Source: Thiogranum sp963752745
GTDB taxonomy: Bacteria > Pseudomonadota > Gammaproteobacteria > DSM-19610
Direction of reading: 5' to 3'
DNA: 64,000 bases
NCBI GenBank assembly: GCA_963752745.1
Contig: CAVWAK010000010.1
Coordinates: 34,210 to 98,209, forward strand
The stretch's first letter is position 1; each line of letters starts with the position of its first letter. This document shows, in pieces, positions 42,516-51,232 of the stretch. Under the pieces are notes generated by a model. That model was given only the letters and a program-made list of their open reading frames with translations. It was not told where the DNA came from and made no database searches. The position numbers and the translations under genes were made by a program.

Positions 42516-42830
42516 CTACCAGCCTGAATAGGGAGCGCCCCATCCACCATAGCCGGGGTAGGCGCCTGGGTAACCACCGTACCCACCTGGATAGCCGCCA
42601 TAGTAGCCCGGGTAGCCACCATAGCCATAGCCGGGGTAGCCACCATAACCGTAGCCGGGGTAGCCACCATAGCCGGGATGACCCCAGGGGCCGCCGCCAT
42701 AGTAGTAGTCATCATCATCGTCAAACCAGTCCCAGGGTCCCCAGCCGCCAAAAAAGGCGTTGGCAGACGTCATTGGCAGTGCGGTTGCGCCTACCAGTAA
42801 TAGCGAGACCATCAATTTGTTGAGTTTCAT
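42516..42830 (-). CDS. Gly/Tyr/Pro-rich exported protein, sulfur-globule-protein-like
   Basis: 104 residues. Signal peptide 1-25, cleavage after SANA. The mature part opens FFGGWGPWDWFDDDDDYYYG and then consists of repeated GYGGYPGY units to the end, with no Cys or Lys. This composition and the WGPWxWF start recall sulfur globule proteins of purple sulfur bacteria, which coat extracellular or periplasmic sulfur. Other Gly/Tyr-rich structural proteins could look alike. AGAGAG precedes the ATG. The DNA shows matching near-perfect 33-base-type repeats around 42600-42690. Confidence 0.65.
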   Translation of the reverse strand: MKLNKLMVSLLLVGATALPMTSANAFFGGWGPWDWFDDDDDYYYGGGPWGHPGYGGYPGYGYGGYPGYGYGGYPGYYGGYPGGYGGYPGAYPGYGGWGAPYSGW

Positions 42831-42893
42831 CTCTCTGTCCTCCGACTCATGTTGTAGACGTGAGTGGTGATATCTAACGTATCGCCTGTACAA

Positions 42894-43204
42894 GGCTAAA
42901 CACGAAGAGCTGCCGACTCAATACCGGTATGCTGAAATCGCATTGGTTTTTGACCTGAATCAAACGCATGATCACGGTGCAGGTGGGCCATGAGCTGACC
43001 TGTCGGGCGCACTTTTATGAGCCATGGCGTGAACCAAAAGGAGGACCTGCGGTAACCAGGTTATTTCTAACTTACCGGTCTCTCTACAAAATTTGGTGAG
43101 ACAGCTGTTGTCGGGGTTTCGCGGTTGTAGCTAATTCAGGCTGAACTGGAAGGCGGCTGAGTAGAATCCGGGTCGGTTAGTGGCGTTTGCTTATACGGTT
43201 CGAT
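42894..43204. other. Gene-free stretch of about 310 bases
   Basis: No frame, RNA or strong promoter recognised. It follows the Gly/Tyr protein's promoter region and the end of glcF. A GGAGGACC at 43041 is not followed by a usable start. Confidence 0.4.
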
Positions 43205-44416
43205 TCAGATGTGATCAGTGATCAGTTCCAGCCAGTGCTTGACCGGTACATCGGCCGCTTGTTGCAAGTGCAGAAGACAGCCAATATTGGCGGTTGATAT
43301 CAGTTCAGGCTGTTTGTCTTGCAGTGCAGTGAGTTTATTTTCAAGCAACTGATTTGAAAGTTTGGGCTGAAAAATAGAATAGGTGCCGGCGGATCCACAA
43401 CAAAGATGGGCATCTTTAACCATCACAAGTTTAAAGCCCAGTCGTGTCAACAGGCTTTCGACAACACCACCAAGTTGCTGGCCATGCTGCAGGGTGCAAG
43501 GTGAGTGGAAGGCGATACGCTGGCCTTTTATCGATGGCAGGGAATTAATATCCTCAACGCTTATAATTTCACTGACATCTTTTGCCAGGCTGCTGATTCT
43601 GGCCGCACGCCTGGCGTAAACAGCATCATTGCTCAGCAGGTTTCCGTAGTCCTTGACCATTGGTGCACAACCACTGGCGGTGATAACAATGGCCTCCGCA
43701 CCGGCTTCGATAGCGGGCCACCATGCATCTATATTTGCACGTGCCTTATCGAGGCCGCCCTGGCTATCGCCGAGATGGTGTTGCAGTGCACCACAGCAAC
43801 CTGCCTGCGCAATGGTTTGCAGTTCGATGCCAAGCTTGTCAAAAACAATACGGGCAGCGTCGTTGATTTGTGGTGCCGCGGCCGGTTGTACGCAGCCATC
43901 CAGTAACAGCATGCGGCGTGTGTGCGTGCCCGGTGACGGGTGTGGCAAACGTTTCTTTCCCGGAATCCTGCTTTTCAGGCTGGCCGGCAGTAGTGGGCGA
44001 AACAACCGGGCAGTACCGAACAACAATCTGGCGCGTTGTGTATGACTGAGTGCAGATACCAGCACGCGGCGCAGCAACGTCTGCTGGAATGAACGTGGTA
44101 CCTGTTCTTCTACCAGTTCACGGCCGATATCGAGCAGGCTGTGGTAATCCACGCCTGACGGGCAGGTGGTTTCACATGCACGACAAGTCAGACAGCGGTC
44201 GAGGTGCGTCTGCAGGCTACGTGTTGCCGGCTGACCTTCCAGTACCTGTTTTATCTGGTAGATGCGACCACGTGGCCCGTCGAGTTCGTCGCCGAGTAGC
44301 TGGTAAGTGGGGCAGGTGGCATTACAGAAGCCGCAGTGAACGCAGCTGCGCAGAATGCTGTCGGCACGTTGTCCATGCGCCGAGTCCAGATATGCCTGTG
44401 TCAGTTCGGTTTTCAT
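43205..44416 (-). CDS. glcF: Glycolate oxidase iron-sulfur subunit GlcF
   Basis: Electron-transfer subunit of glycolate dehydrogenase. 403 residues. Two 4Fe-4S clusters: CVHCGFCNATCPTY (about 25-38) and CLTCRACETTCPSGV (about 75-89). Two CCG domains: GCCGALQHHLGD and CCGSAGTYS. Third gene of glcDEF, 2 bases after glcE. The operon oxidises glycolate to glyoxylate at the membrane. Confidence 0.94.
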   Translation of the reverse strand: MKTELTQAYLDSAHGQRADSILRSCVHCGFCNATCPTYQLLGDELDGPRGRIYQIKQVLEGQPATRSLQTHLDRCLTCRACETTCPSGVDYHSLLDIGRELVEEQVPRSFQQTLLRRVLVSALSHTQRARLLFGTARLFRPLLPASLKSRIPGKKRLPHPSPGTHTRRMLLLDGCVQPAAAPQINDAARIVFDKLGIELQTIAQAGCCGALQHHLGDSQGGLDKARANIDAWWPAIEAGAEAIVITASGCAPMVKDYGNLLSNDAVYARRAARISSLAKDVSEIISVEDINSLPSIKGQRIAFHSPCTLQHGQQLGGVVESLLTRLGFKLVMVKDAHLCCGSAGTYSIFQPKLSNQLLENKLTALQDKQPELISTANIGCLLHLQQAADVPVKHWLELITDHI

Positions 44417-44418
44417 AT

Positions 44419-45480
44419 TTAGATGCCCTTGTACATACGCCCGGGATTAAAGATGGCGTGCGGATCAAGGGCCGCCTTGAGGCGCTGGTGCAAGGCCAGC
44501 AAGCCGTCAGGCAGTGGGTGAAAGACTTCATCAACATCGTCATCGTGGCGGAACAGCATGGCATGACCGCCTACATCACTCGCAAGCTGTCTGATGCGAG
44601 CGGCCGGTTCGTCGCTGTACAGCCAGCGCTGTGCGCCGCCCCAGTCGATTAACCAGTCACCCTGCAATGCGAGTGGTGGTGAGGCCGGTGGTACCGATAA
44701 GCGCCACAAGGATAAGTCACGATTGAAAAAGGCATGTTGGTGATCTCGAAGGCTGGCCCAGAATTCCGGCCGTGGTTCGAGGATGTTATCACCAAGCTGA
44801 TGCTGTGCCTGGCGCGATGCGGCTTCGCTGCCCGACAGGCGAACGTACAGGTGTTCATCGTGCCAACAGGCTGCAGATAATGGCAGCGGTTTTCGGTGCC
44901 ACTGGCTAAATCGCTCAATGGCTTCATGCTGTGAGCATACCTGTTTCAGTGTGTAGTCCACCTCGGGTTTGGGGAGTACCTTTACCGATACATCGGTAAT
45001 GAGTCCCAGTGTTCCGAGTGCGCCGCACATAAAGCGCGACAGGTCGTAACCGGCAACGTTTTTCATTACCTGGCCACCGAAACCCAGTGCTTCACCCTTG
45101 CCATTGATGATGCCGGTACCGAGCACGAAATCACGTGCCGCACCGGAAAACGGTCGCCGTGGTCCTGATAACCCCGTCGCGATGGCGCCTCCCAGCGTGC
45201 TGTTCGCACCGAAGTGTGGTGGTTCGAAGGCGAGCATCTGCCGTTGTTCGTCGAGAAGCTGTTCGATTTCGGTCAGGCGTGTGCCGGCGCGGGCGCGAAG
45301 CACGAGTTCAGACGGTTCGTAGCTGATAACTCCCTGGTGTTCTGAAATTCGCAGAACATCACCTTGAGACGCCCGGCCATAAAATGATTTGCTGTTGCCA
45401 CCCTGAATACAGACCGGCTTGCCTTCAGTACAAGCTTGCCTGACCTGTTCACAGAATGTCGGGGCAAGATCCTGGTTCAT
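44419..45480 (-). CDS. glcE: Glycolate oxidase FAD-binding subunit GlcE
   Basis: Second flavoprotein subunit, 353 residues. FAD-binding type 4 domain: GKPVCIQGGNSKSFYGR, then HFGANSTLGGAIATGLSGPR near 95-115, and MKNVAGYDLSRFMCGALGTL. Shorter than GlcD and lacking its C-terminal catalytic domain, as usual. C-terminal HAIFNPGRMYKGI. ATG 45480 lies 6 bases after the glcD stop. Confidence 0.93.
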   Translation of the reverse strand: MNQDLAPTFCEQVRQACTEGKPVCIQGGNSKSFYGRASQGDVLRISEHQGVISYEPSELVLRARAGTRLTEIEQLLDEQRQMLAFEPPHFGANSTLGGAIATGLSGPRRPFSGAARDFVLGTGIINGKGEALGFGGQVMKNVAGYDLSRFMCGALGTLGLITDVSVKVLPKPEVDYTLKQVCSQHEAIERFSQWHRKPLPLSAACWHDEHLYVRLSGSEAASRQAQHQLGDNILEPRPEFWASLRDHQHAFFNRDLSLWRLSVPPASPPLALQGDWLIDWGGAQRWLYSDEPAARIRQLASDVGGHAMLFRHDDDVDEVFHPLPDGLLALHQRLKAALDPHAIFNPGRMYKGI

Positions 45481-45485
45481 GCGTT

Positions 45486-46958
45486 CTAGAATCGATCGAG
45501 ATCGGGGAAGGGCAGTTCGCCGTTATGTACGTGCATGCTGCCAAACTCGGCGCAGCGCACCAGCGTTGGTATGGCCTTGCCCGGGTTAAGCAGACCCTGG
45601 GGGTCAAAGGCTGCCTTGATAGCGTGAAACTGCGTCAATTCGGCACTGTTGAATTGCACGCACATCTCATTGATTTTCTCCATGCCAACACCGTGTTCGC
45701 CAGTGATGGTTCCGCCCACCGATACACAGAGTTCCAGGATGCGACTGCCGAACGTTTCGGCGCGCTCCAGCTCACCGGGTTTGTTGGCATCGTAGAGAAT
45801 CAGTGGATGCAGGTTACCATCTCCGGCGTGAAATACGTTCGCGACGGGTAACTGGTATTCGTCGGACCATTGGCTGATAGTCGCCAGGACCTTGCCCAGG
45901 TGTTTGCGTGGAATTGTGCCATCCATGCAGTAGTAGTCAGGTGAAATACGTCCAACTGCCGGAAATGCGGCTTTCCGGCCGGCCCAGAAGCGTTGGCGTT
46001 CCTGCTCATCCTGCGCGGTGCGCACTTCATTGGCGCCCATGGATTTTAACAAGTTGCGTACTTCACTGATTTTTACTGATACGTCTTCTTCGGTGCCGTC
46101 AAGTTCACACAAGAGTATTGCCGCTGCGTCGGTGGGGTAGCCGGCGTGTACAAAGTCTTCAGCAGCGCGGATTGCCAGTGTGTCCATCATCTCCAGGCCG
46201 GCGGGCAGAATGCCGGCCGAGATAATCGCGGCTACCGCTTCACCGGCGGTTTCAACAGCGTCAAAGGCGGCCAGGATAACCTGGGCTCGCTCAGGAACAG
46301 GCAGCAGGCGGACAGTGACTTCGACAATAACGCCAAGCAAGCCTTCCGAGCCTGTCATCAGGGCCAGAAGGTCGTAACCGGGCGTATCCAGGGCGGCCGA
46401 ACCGATCGTCAGTCGCTCACCGTCGATGGTAATGACCTCCAGACTGGCGATATTTTGTACTGTGAGGCCATATTTCAGACAGTGAACGCCGCCGGCATTT
46501 TCCGCGACGTTACCGCCAATCGAGCAGGCGATTTGTGATGAAGGGTCGGGTGCATAGTACAGGCCCAGCTCGGCAACCGCTTGCGATATCGCCAGATTGC
46601 GTACACCGGGCTGAACCTTCGCCAGGCGGTTTTCAGCATCTATCTCCAGTATGCGGTTGAACTTCGCCAGGCTCAGCAACACACCATTGTCCAGGGGTAA
46701 CGCGCCACCGGATAAACCTGTGCCGGCGCCGCGGGCAACCACCGCAATACCACAGCTTTGGCAGTAGCGCAGTATACCTTGTACTTGTTCAATGGATTCC
46801 GGCAGTAGCACCAGCCAGGGTTGTACACGATAGGCAGACAGGCCATCGCATTCATAGGGGCGTAGTTCAGCGGCGTCACGGATCACGCAATGCGCCGGCA
46901 GGTCCTTCAGTCCCGCAAGGAAGGTGTCTCGGTCAATGGCTGGTGTGGCGGTGTTCAT
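45486..46958 (-). CDS. glcD: Glycolate oxidase catalytic subunit GlcD
   Basis: Main flavin subunit, 490 residues. FAD-binding type 4 domain with GTGLSGGALPLDNGVLLSL and SIGGNVAENAGGVHCLKYG, then the FAD-oxidase C-terminal domain with NVFHAGDGNLHPLILYD and TGEHGVGMEKINEM. Could oxidise D-lactate as well, but neighbours GlcE and GlcF support glycolate. Start overlaps the phosphoglucomutase stop by 1 base, so pgm and glcDEF may be co-transcribed. Confidence 0.94.
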   Translation of the reverse strand: MNTATPAIDRDTFLAGLKDLPAHCVIRDAAELRPYECDGLSAYRVQPWLVLLPESIEQVQGILRYCQSCGIAVVARGAGTGLSGGALPLDNGVLLSLAKFNRILEIDAENRLAKVQPGVRNLAISQAVAELGLYYAPDPSSQIACSIGGNVAENAGGVHCLKYGLTVQNIASLEVITIDGERLTIGSAALDTPGYDLLALMTGSEGLLGVIVEVTVRLLPVPERAQVILAAFDAVETAGEAVAAIISAGILPAGLEMMDTLAIRAAEDFVHAGYPTDAAAILLCELDGTEEDVSVKISEVRNLLKSMGANEVRTAQDEQERQRFWAGRKAAFPAVGRISPDYYCMDGTIPRKHLGKVLATISQWSDEYQLPVANVFHAGDGNLHPLILYDANKPGELERAETFGSRILELCVSVGGTITGEHGVGMEKINEMCVQFNSAELTQFHAIKAAFDPQGLLNPGKAIPTLVRCAEFGSMHVHNGELPFPDLDRF

Positions 46959-48592
46959 CAGGTGATTACTGTTGGTGTATCGCGTTGCGTATGGTGTTTG
47001 ATCCTGGCGATATCTTCTGCGATTACAATCAGGTCCGCCAGTGCATCCTGTGCATCCAGACCCTGCCGGCTGATGTCGGCTTCAAAGCGCTCCAGGTAAA
47101 TACGTAGCGTCGCGCCTTCGGTTCCGGTACCGGACAACCGGAAAACAATGCGCGAGCCATCGTCGAAACCGATGCGTATGCCCTGGTGTTCGCTCAGCGA
47201 ACCATCAACCGGGTCGGTATAGGCAAAGTCGTCACTGAAGTTAACGGAGTAATCACCGAAGCGTTTGCCGATCAGCGAGCCATTCAGTTTACGCAGTTTA
47301 TCCATTAGCATACCGGCGCCGTCCGCGCTGACTGCTTCATAATCGTGCCTGGAGTAGTAATTGCGGCCATAGGTTCTCCAGTGACCGGTAAGAATATCCT
47401 GCACCGCCTCCTTGCGCACAGCAAGCAGATTGAGCCAGAACAGTACTGCCCACAGGCCATCCTTTTCGCGTATATGGTTTGAGCCCGTGCCGAAACTTTC
47501 TTCACCGCATAGCGTTGCCTTGCCTGCATCCAGAAGGTTGCCAAAAAATTTCCATCCGGTAGGCGTTTCGAATAATGGTATGCCAAGCTTGTCTGCTACC
47601 CGGTCAGCAGCCTGTGAAGTAGGCATCGAGCGCGCGATGCCGGCCAGTCCCTGTCGGTAACCTGGTGTCAGGTGGGCATTGGCGGCAAGAACGGCAAGGC
47701 TGTCACTTGGTGTAACGAAGCACCGGTTGCCAAGAATCATGTTGCGATCACCGTCACCATCGGAGGCTGCGCCGAAATCGGGAGCATTGCCGGCATACAG
47801 AATGTCTACCAGTTCCTTTGCATAGACCAGGTTGGGGTCGGGGTGACCACCACCGAAGTCTTCCCTGGGTTCGGCATTCATAAGCGTATCCGGTGTGACG
47901 CCCAGTCGCTGTTCGAAAATATCGTGTGCGTAAGGTCCGGTAATGGCGTGCATCGCATCGAATCGCATACGGAACAGGCCCGAGTTAATCAGGCTGTGAA
48001 TGCAGTCGAAATCAAACAGTGTTTGCATCAGTTCGGCGTAGTCACTGACCGGGTCGATAACTTCAACAGTCATGTCACCCAACTGTTGTGTGCCGAGAGT
48101 GTCTACGTCGATATCATGGTTTTCGACAGTCAGGTAGCGTTCGATGCGCTTGCTTTCGGAATAAATGGCTTCGGTGGTTGTTTCCGGCGCCGGTCCACCA
48201 TTACCAATGTTGTACTTGATGCCAAAGTCACCGTGCTCGCCGGCAGGGTTGTGACTTGCAGAGAGAACAATGCCGCCATAGGCGCGATACTTGCGGATCA
48301 CGCAGGAGACCGCCGGCGTTGACAGTAAACCTCCTCGCCCCACCATTACCTTGCCGAAGCCGTTGGCAGCAGCCATGCGCAGAATCACCTGCACAGCGTG
48401 ACGATTGTAGTAACGACCATCACCACCAAGCACCAGTGTTTTTCCCGCGAAGTCTTCAAGGCTATTGAAGATGGCCTGTACAAAGTTTTCCAGGTAATGC
48501 TCCTGCTGGAAAACTGAAACTTTTTTACGCAGGCCGGAAGTGCCGGGTTTTTGATCGGTAAAGGGCCTGGTGGCAATTTCAAGTGTGTTCAC
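46958..48592 (-). CDS. pgm: Phosphoglucomutase, alpha-D-glucose phosphate-specific
   Basis: Interconverts glucose-1- and glucose-6-phosphate. Catalytic Ser in VLSASHNPAGEHGDFGIKYN, metal site SDGDGDRNMI, sugar loop CGEESFGTGSNHIREKDGLW and phosphate loop RLSGTGTEGATLR. The proposed start is GTG 48592 (VNTLEIATRPFTDQKPGTSG), giving 544 residues as in relatives. TTG 48637 is a less likely start with 15 extra polar residues. Last base overlaps glcD start. Confidence 0.92.
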   Translation of the reverse strand: MNTLEIATRPFTDQKPGTSGLRKKVSVFQQEHYLENFVQAIFNSLEDFAGKTLVLGGDGRYYNRHAVQVILRMAAANGFGKVMVGRGGLLSTPAVSCVIRKYRAYGGIVLSASHNPAGEHGDFGIKYNIGNGGPAPETTTEAIYSESKRIERYLTVENHDIDVDTLGTQQLGDMTVEVIDPVSDYAELMQTLFDFDCIHSLINSGLFRMRFDAMHAITGPYAHDIFEQRLGVTPDTLMNAEPREDFGGGHPDPNLVYAKELVDILYAGNAPDFGAASDGDGDRNMILGNRCFVTPSDSLAVLAANAHLTPGYRQGLAGIARSMPTSQAADRVADKLGIPLFETPTGWKFFGNLLDAGKATLCGEESFGTGSNHIREKDGLWAVLFWLNLLAVRKEAVQDILTGHWRTYGRNYYSRHDYEAVSADGAGMLMDKLRKLNGSLIGKRFGDYSVNFSDDFAYTDPVDGSLSEHQGIRIGFDDGSRIVFRLSGTGTEGATLRIYLERFEADISRQGLDAQDALADLIVIAEDIARIKHHTQRDTPTVIT

Positions 48593-48732
48593 AATGCTGT
48601 TGTCCCGTTTTCTTAGTTCTAAATTTGTATTTGTCAAGCATTAAGCTTGTCTTGCAGGCGCCGATAGCCTGCCTGAATATATGAGTGTAACAGTTTGAAC
48701 GAAACGTCATTTTACTATGCTAAGATCAGGCC

Positions 48733-49251
48733 ATGAAGTACACAGGTAAATATAAGGTTCATCCAGGCGTGCGGGCGCGTGATCTCCCGGCGCTGATGGA
48801 GCTTTATGAGCTGAACTACATTCAGCTACGCCAACTTGTGCCTGATATTGACGCCATCCAGGACCACAGCACTTCGCGGGTGCCTGGAGCACTCAATCTC
48901 TACCTCACTGTACAAGAGCGCTGCAAGTATACAACCACCTTGCATCTTACGTATCTGTTTCAGGACGAAGGTGGGGAGTTTCCGGCGCCGGATATTGTTG
49001 TGCGTTTGTATCATGACGCTCAGGTCGCTGAAGTAATTTCACGCGGGCGACGACGTGGCCGGCGGAATGCCGAATATGACCGCTTTCACCACCATTATTC
49101 AATCGATACCAAGTGGCGGGCCAATCGTTTTCTGCATAAATGGCTCGGATATTGTGTCCGGTATGGTCACATTTTCTCCCCGGCGCGCGAACAACTTGTC
49201 GAAGCTTTACAGGCACTGGATAACGAGAAGGCGCTCAGCCTGGAATCCTGA
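48733..49251 (+). CDS. DUF1249 domain protein
   Basis: Cytoplasmic protein of unknown function, 172 residues. The YqiB-like core is visible: LPALMELYELNYIQLRQLVP, LTVQERCKYTTTLHLTYLF, PDIVVRLYHDAQVAEVISRG, WRANRFLHKWLGYCVRYGH. In E. coli the homolog sits near genes of cAMP phosphodiesterase, but no such neighbour is here. AGG lies 5 bases before the ATG. Confidence 0.85.
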   Translation: MKYTGKYKVHPGVRARDLPALMELYELNYIQLRQLVPDIDAIQDHSTSRVPGALNLYLTVQERCKYTTTLHLTYLFQDEGGEFPAPDIVVRLYHDAQVAEVISRGRRRGRRNAEYDRFHHHYSIDTKWRANRFLHKWLGYCVRYGHIFSPAREQLVEALQALDNEKALSLES

Positions 49252-49491
49252 GGCTTAGGTTCACGGTCCCGATCGGCGTTAAGCGCCAGCCAATCCAGGC
49301 GAGAGCCCGGGAAACACCCCCAGGCCGCACCACGCAAAATGAAGCAGCATTATCGTGAGCAGCGGCAATGCGCCCCGAAGTTATCAGTTGAACTGAATGC
49401 TGATAAATGCTGCTTATCACGAGCAGCGGTTTATAGATCATCTGCGCGTCATCCTGGCCGGTCGTTATCGAAGCCAAGAAGAATTGGCGTA

Positions 49492-49516
49492 ATACTTGAC
49501 TAATTTAGTTGGTTAA
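49492..49516 (+). promoter_or_regulatory. IscR type 1 binding site upstream of iscR
   Basis: ATACTTGACTAA, then TTTAGTTGGTTAAT, closely fits the type 1 IscR consensus (ATACYYGACT..AGTCRR-type). Its centre is about 26 bases before the ATG at 49531, overlapping a likely promoter, so iscR is probably self-repressed when it carries its cluster. Confidence 0.7.
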
Positions 49517-49530
49517 TTTACGATCGTTCT

Positions 49531-50001
49531 ATGAGACTTTCGACCAAAGGCCGTTATGCGGTTACTGCAATGATGGACCTCGCAATTCACGAACCCAAAG
49601 GGCCGGTTACACTGGCGGATATTTCCCGTTGCCAGAGTATTTCACTGTCGTATCTTGAGCAGTTATTTTCCAAGCTAAGGCGTGAGAATCTGGTCCGCGG
49701 GGTGCGTGGGCCCGGGGGTGGCTATAAGTTGGCGCGACCGGCTGGAGATATCACCATAGCTGCCATTATTGCGGCAGTTGACGAGAAAGTGGATTCGACT
49801 TGCGGCGGTGACAGTGGCTGTGATGAGGCATCAACGTGTCTCACGCACGAACTCTGGTGCGGTTTGTCCAAGCGAATCTATGACTTCCTGGACAGCATCT
49901 CACTGGAAGAGTTTCTCAGTCGGCCGTCGGTACAGGAGGTGGTTCGGCAGCAGGACGAGACCAACAGGCGTTCAGGTGTCAGCACCGTCAACGTGAGCTG
50001 A
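49531..50001 (+). CDS. iscR: Rrf2-family Fe-S regulator IscR
   Basis: Senses Fe-S status and represses cluster assembly genes. 156 residues. Winged-helix domain 1-80 (MRLSTKGRYAVTAMMDLAIH, SLSYLEQLFSKLRRENLVRG, GPGGGYKLAR). Cluster ligands Cys91, Cys97, Cys103 and His106 have exactly the IscR spacing. Unlike the usual iscRSUA operon, no iscS follows: the next gene is a 51-residue membrane peptide and then unrelated genes on the other strand. The ATG follows an IscR box. Confidence 0.92.
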   Translation: MRLSTKGRYAVTAMMDLAIHEPKGPVTLADISRCQSISLSYLEQLFSKLRRENLVRGVRGPGGGYKLARPAGDITIAAIIAAVDEKVDSTCGGDSGCDEASTCLTHELWCGLSKRIYDFLDSISLEEFLSRPSVQEVVRQQDETNRRSGVSTVNVS

Positions 50002-50136
50002 AATTACCCAATAACTTCTATAAATGTGACGTTGTTCATACACATAAGGTGAGCGCTTCACGGAAACCTTGATCCGGCCCCTGCATACTGAAACCGTCAA
50101 ATAGCGTTGTACCTAAGCGGATCAGGAGTAAGGAAG

Positions 50137-50292
50137 ATGTTTCAGTATTTAATGGTTCTGTTCGCAGTCGTCGCCGTTGTAAGCGCTCCATCACTGGAAT
50201 CGCTGGCTACCGCCGGCCCCATGAAGGACTACCTTATAGCGGCAGGCATTGCACTGATGCTCAAACCCTGGCTACAGGGACATTTTGAATAA
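50137..50292 (+). CDS. Small membrane protein, 51 residues
   Basis: Not recognised. Two hydrophobic segments, MVLFAVVAVVSAP and YLIAAGIALMLKP, separated by a polar turn. GGAGTAAGG stands 6 to 7 bases before the ATG, which argues for a real gene. On the same strand 135 bases after iscR, possibly with its own promoter. Product likely inserts in the inner membrane. Confidence 0.6.
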   Translation: MFQYLMVLFAVVAVVSAPSLESLATAGPMKDYLIAAGIALMLKPWLQGHFE

Positions 50293-50362
50293 GTGTGGTC
50301 GCCGGTCGCAATCATTTTAGCTGAGTTGTGATCAGACCAGTTAGTGGTTGTTGACCGGCATT

Positions 50363-50575
50363 TTACGGGCGATCGCTCTGCGTCCTGCTAGCCGCGATCA
50401 GCAATACGTTATCTTTTCTCAGTTCCATCCAGGCTTTTGCCGCAACGTGTTCCAGCGTATCGTAATTCTTGATACCGCTTTCCGGATCGAGTGCTTTCAG
50501 GCACTGTTCAAATTGCGCATTATTGAACTGGTATCCCGGCAAGGGCTGGATTGGTTTGCCAAAGAAGCCTGACAC
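50363..50575 (-). pseudogene. Fragment duplicated from the DUF938 methyltransferase gene
   Basis: Encodes about 70 residues matching the C-terminal third of the adjacent gene: FEQCLKALDPESGIKNYDTL versus FEQWLKARNPESGIKDFEAL, then LAAKARMELRKD versus VAAKAWMELRKD. DNA at 50409-50525 and 50678-50795 aligns with a minority of changes. The SAM-binding part is absent, so it cannot be an enzyme. A short expressed remnant is possible but unlikely. Confidence 0.8.
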
Positions 50576-50630
50576 GCTCGTAAAAAATTATAATTCGCCT
50601 GCCAAGACGGAACGAGTTGCAGTTATCGTT

Positions 50631-51224
50631 TTAATCTTGCTTTGACCAAACCAGTATCCGGTTATTGGCGGGCATTTCATAATCTTTTCTCAGTTCCATC
50701 CGGGCTTTTGCCGCAAGGTCTTCCAGCGCTTCGAAATCCTTGATGCCACTTTCCGGGTTACGCGCTTTCAGCCACTGTTCAAAACGGGCATTGCTCTCGC
50801 TGGTGAAGTGTCCGCCGTAATTGAAAGGGCCGTAAAGACAAAACACGCCTCCCGGTTTCAGTACCTTGCCAATTCCTTCAAACAGGCACTCGACTTCAGG
50901 CCAGGACATGATGTGAACAGTATTGGCGCTGAATACTGCATCAAAGGCGTTGTCTGGCCAGGAGTCTCGACACACGTCCAGCGTGAGGGGAGGGAGGATG
51001 TTGCCGGTTTCGGCATCTTCCAGCCAGGCGTGGATGCCAGGGTGGTAAGCTGATACATCACTGGTTTGCCATTCAAGTGAGGGAAATTCGGGCGCGAAAT
51101 AGACGGCGTGCTGGCCGGTACCGCTGCCAATTTCCAGTAGCCGGGAGTGTCCAGCCAGTTCTGCGCGAAGAACTTTTAAAATCGGTTCGCGGTTTTGTTC
51201 GCAGGATTCGGAATAGGGTTTCAT
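50631..51224 (-). CDS. DUF938 SAM-dependent methyltransferase
   Basis: Class I methyltransferase fold, substrate unknown. About 197 residues. SAM motif LLEIGSGTGQHAVYFAPEFP (near 28-47), LPPLTLDVCRDSW, FDAVFSANTVHIMSW, and KPGGVFCLYGPFNYGG are family marks. ATG 51224 (MKPYSESCEQNREPIL) is chosen. It overlaps nothing but begins 8 bases after the alcohol dehydrogenase stop on the same strand. Downstream lies a decayed partial copy. Confidence 0.87.
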   Translation of the reverse strand: MKPYSESCEQNREPILKVLRAELAGHSRLLEIGSGTGQHAVYFAPEFPSLEWQTSDVSAYHPGIHAWLEDAETGNILPPLTLDVCRDSWPDNAFDAVFSANTVHIMSWPEVECLFEGIGKVLKPGGVFCLYGPFNYGGHFTSESNARFEQWLKARNPESGIKDFEALEDLAAKARMELRKDYEMPANNRILVWSKQD

Positions 51225-51232
51225 AAGATAAC

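Noticed and set aside
42560..42700. Short direct DNA repeats that could suggest a CRISPR array
   Set aside because: They encode the GYGGYPGY units of the exported protein in one frame; there are no unique spacers of constant length.
47672..48322. 216-codon plus-strand frame
   Set aside because: Antisense to pgm, which carries SASHNP and DGDGDR.
49320..49440. Similar GCAGC...GAGCAGCGG blocks and a TTATCAG/CTGATAA pair before iscR
   Set aside because: Matches are short and imperfect; not enough to call a repeat family or a regulatory site.
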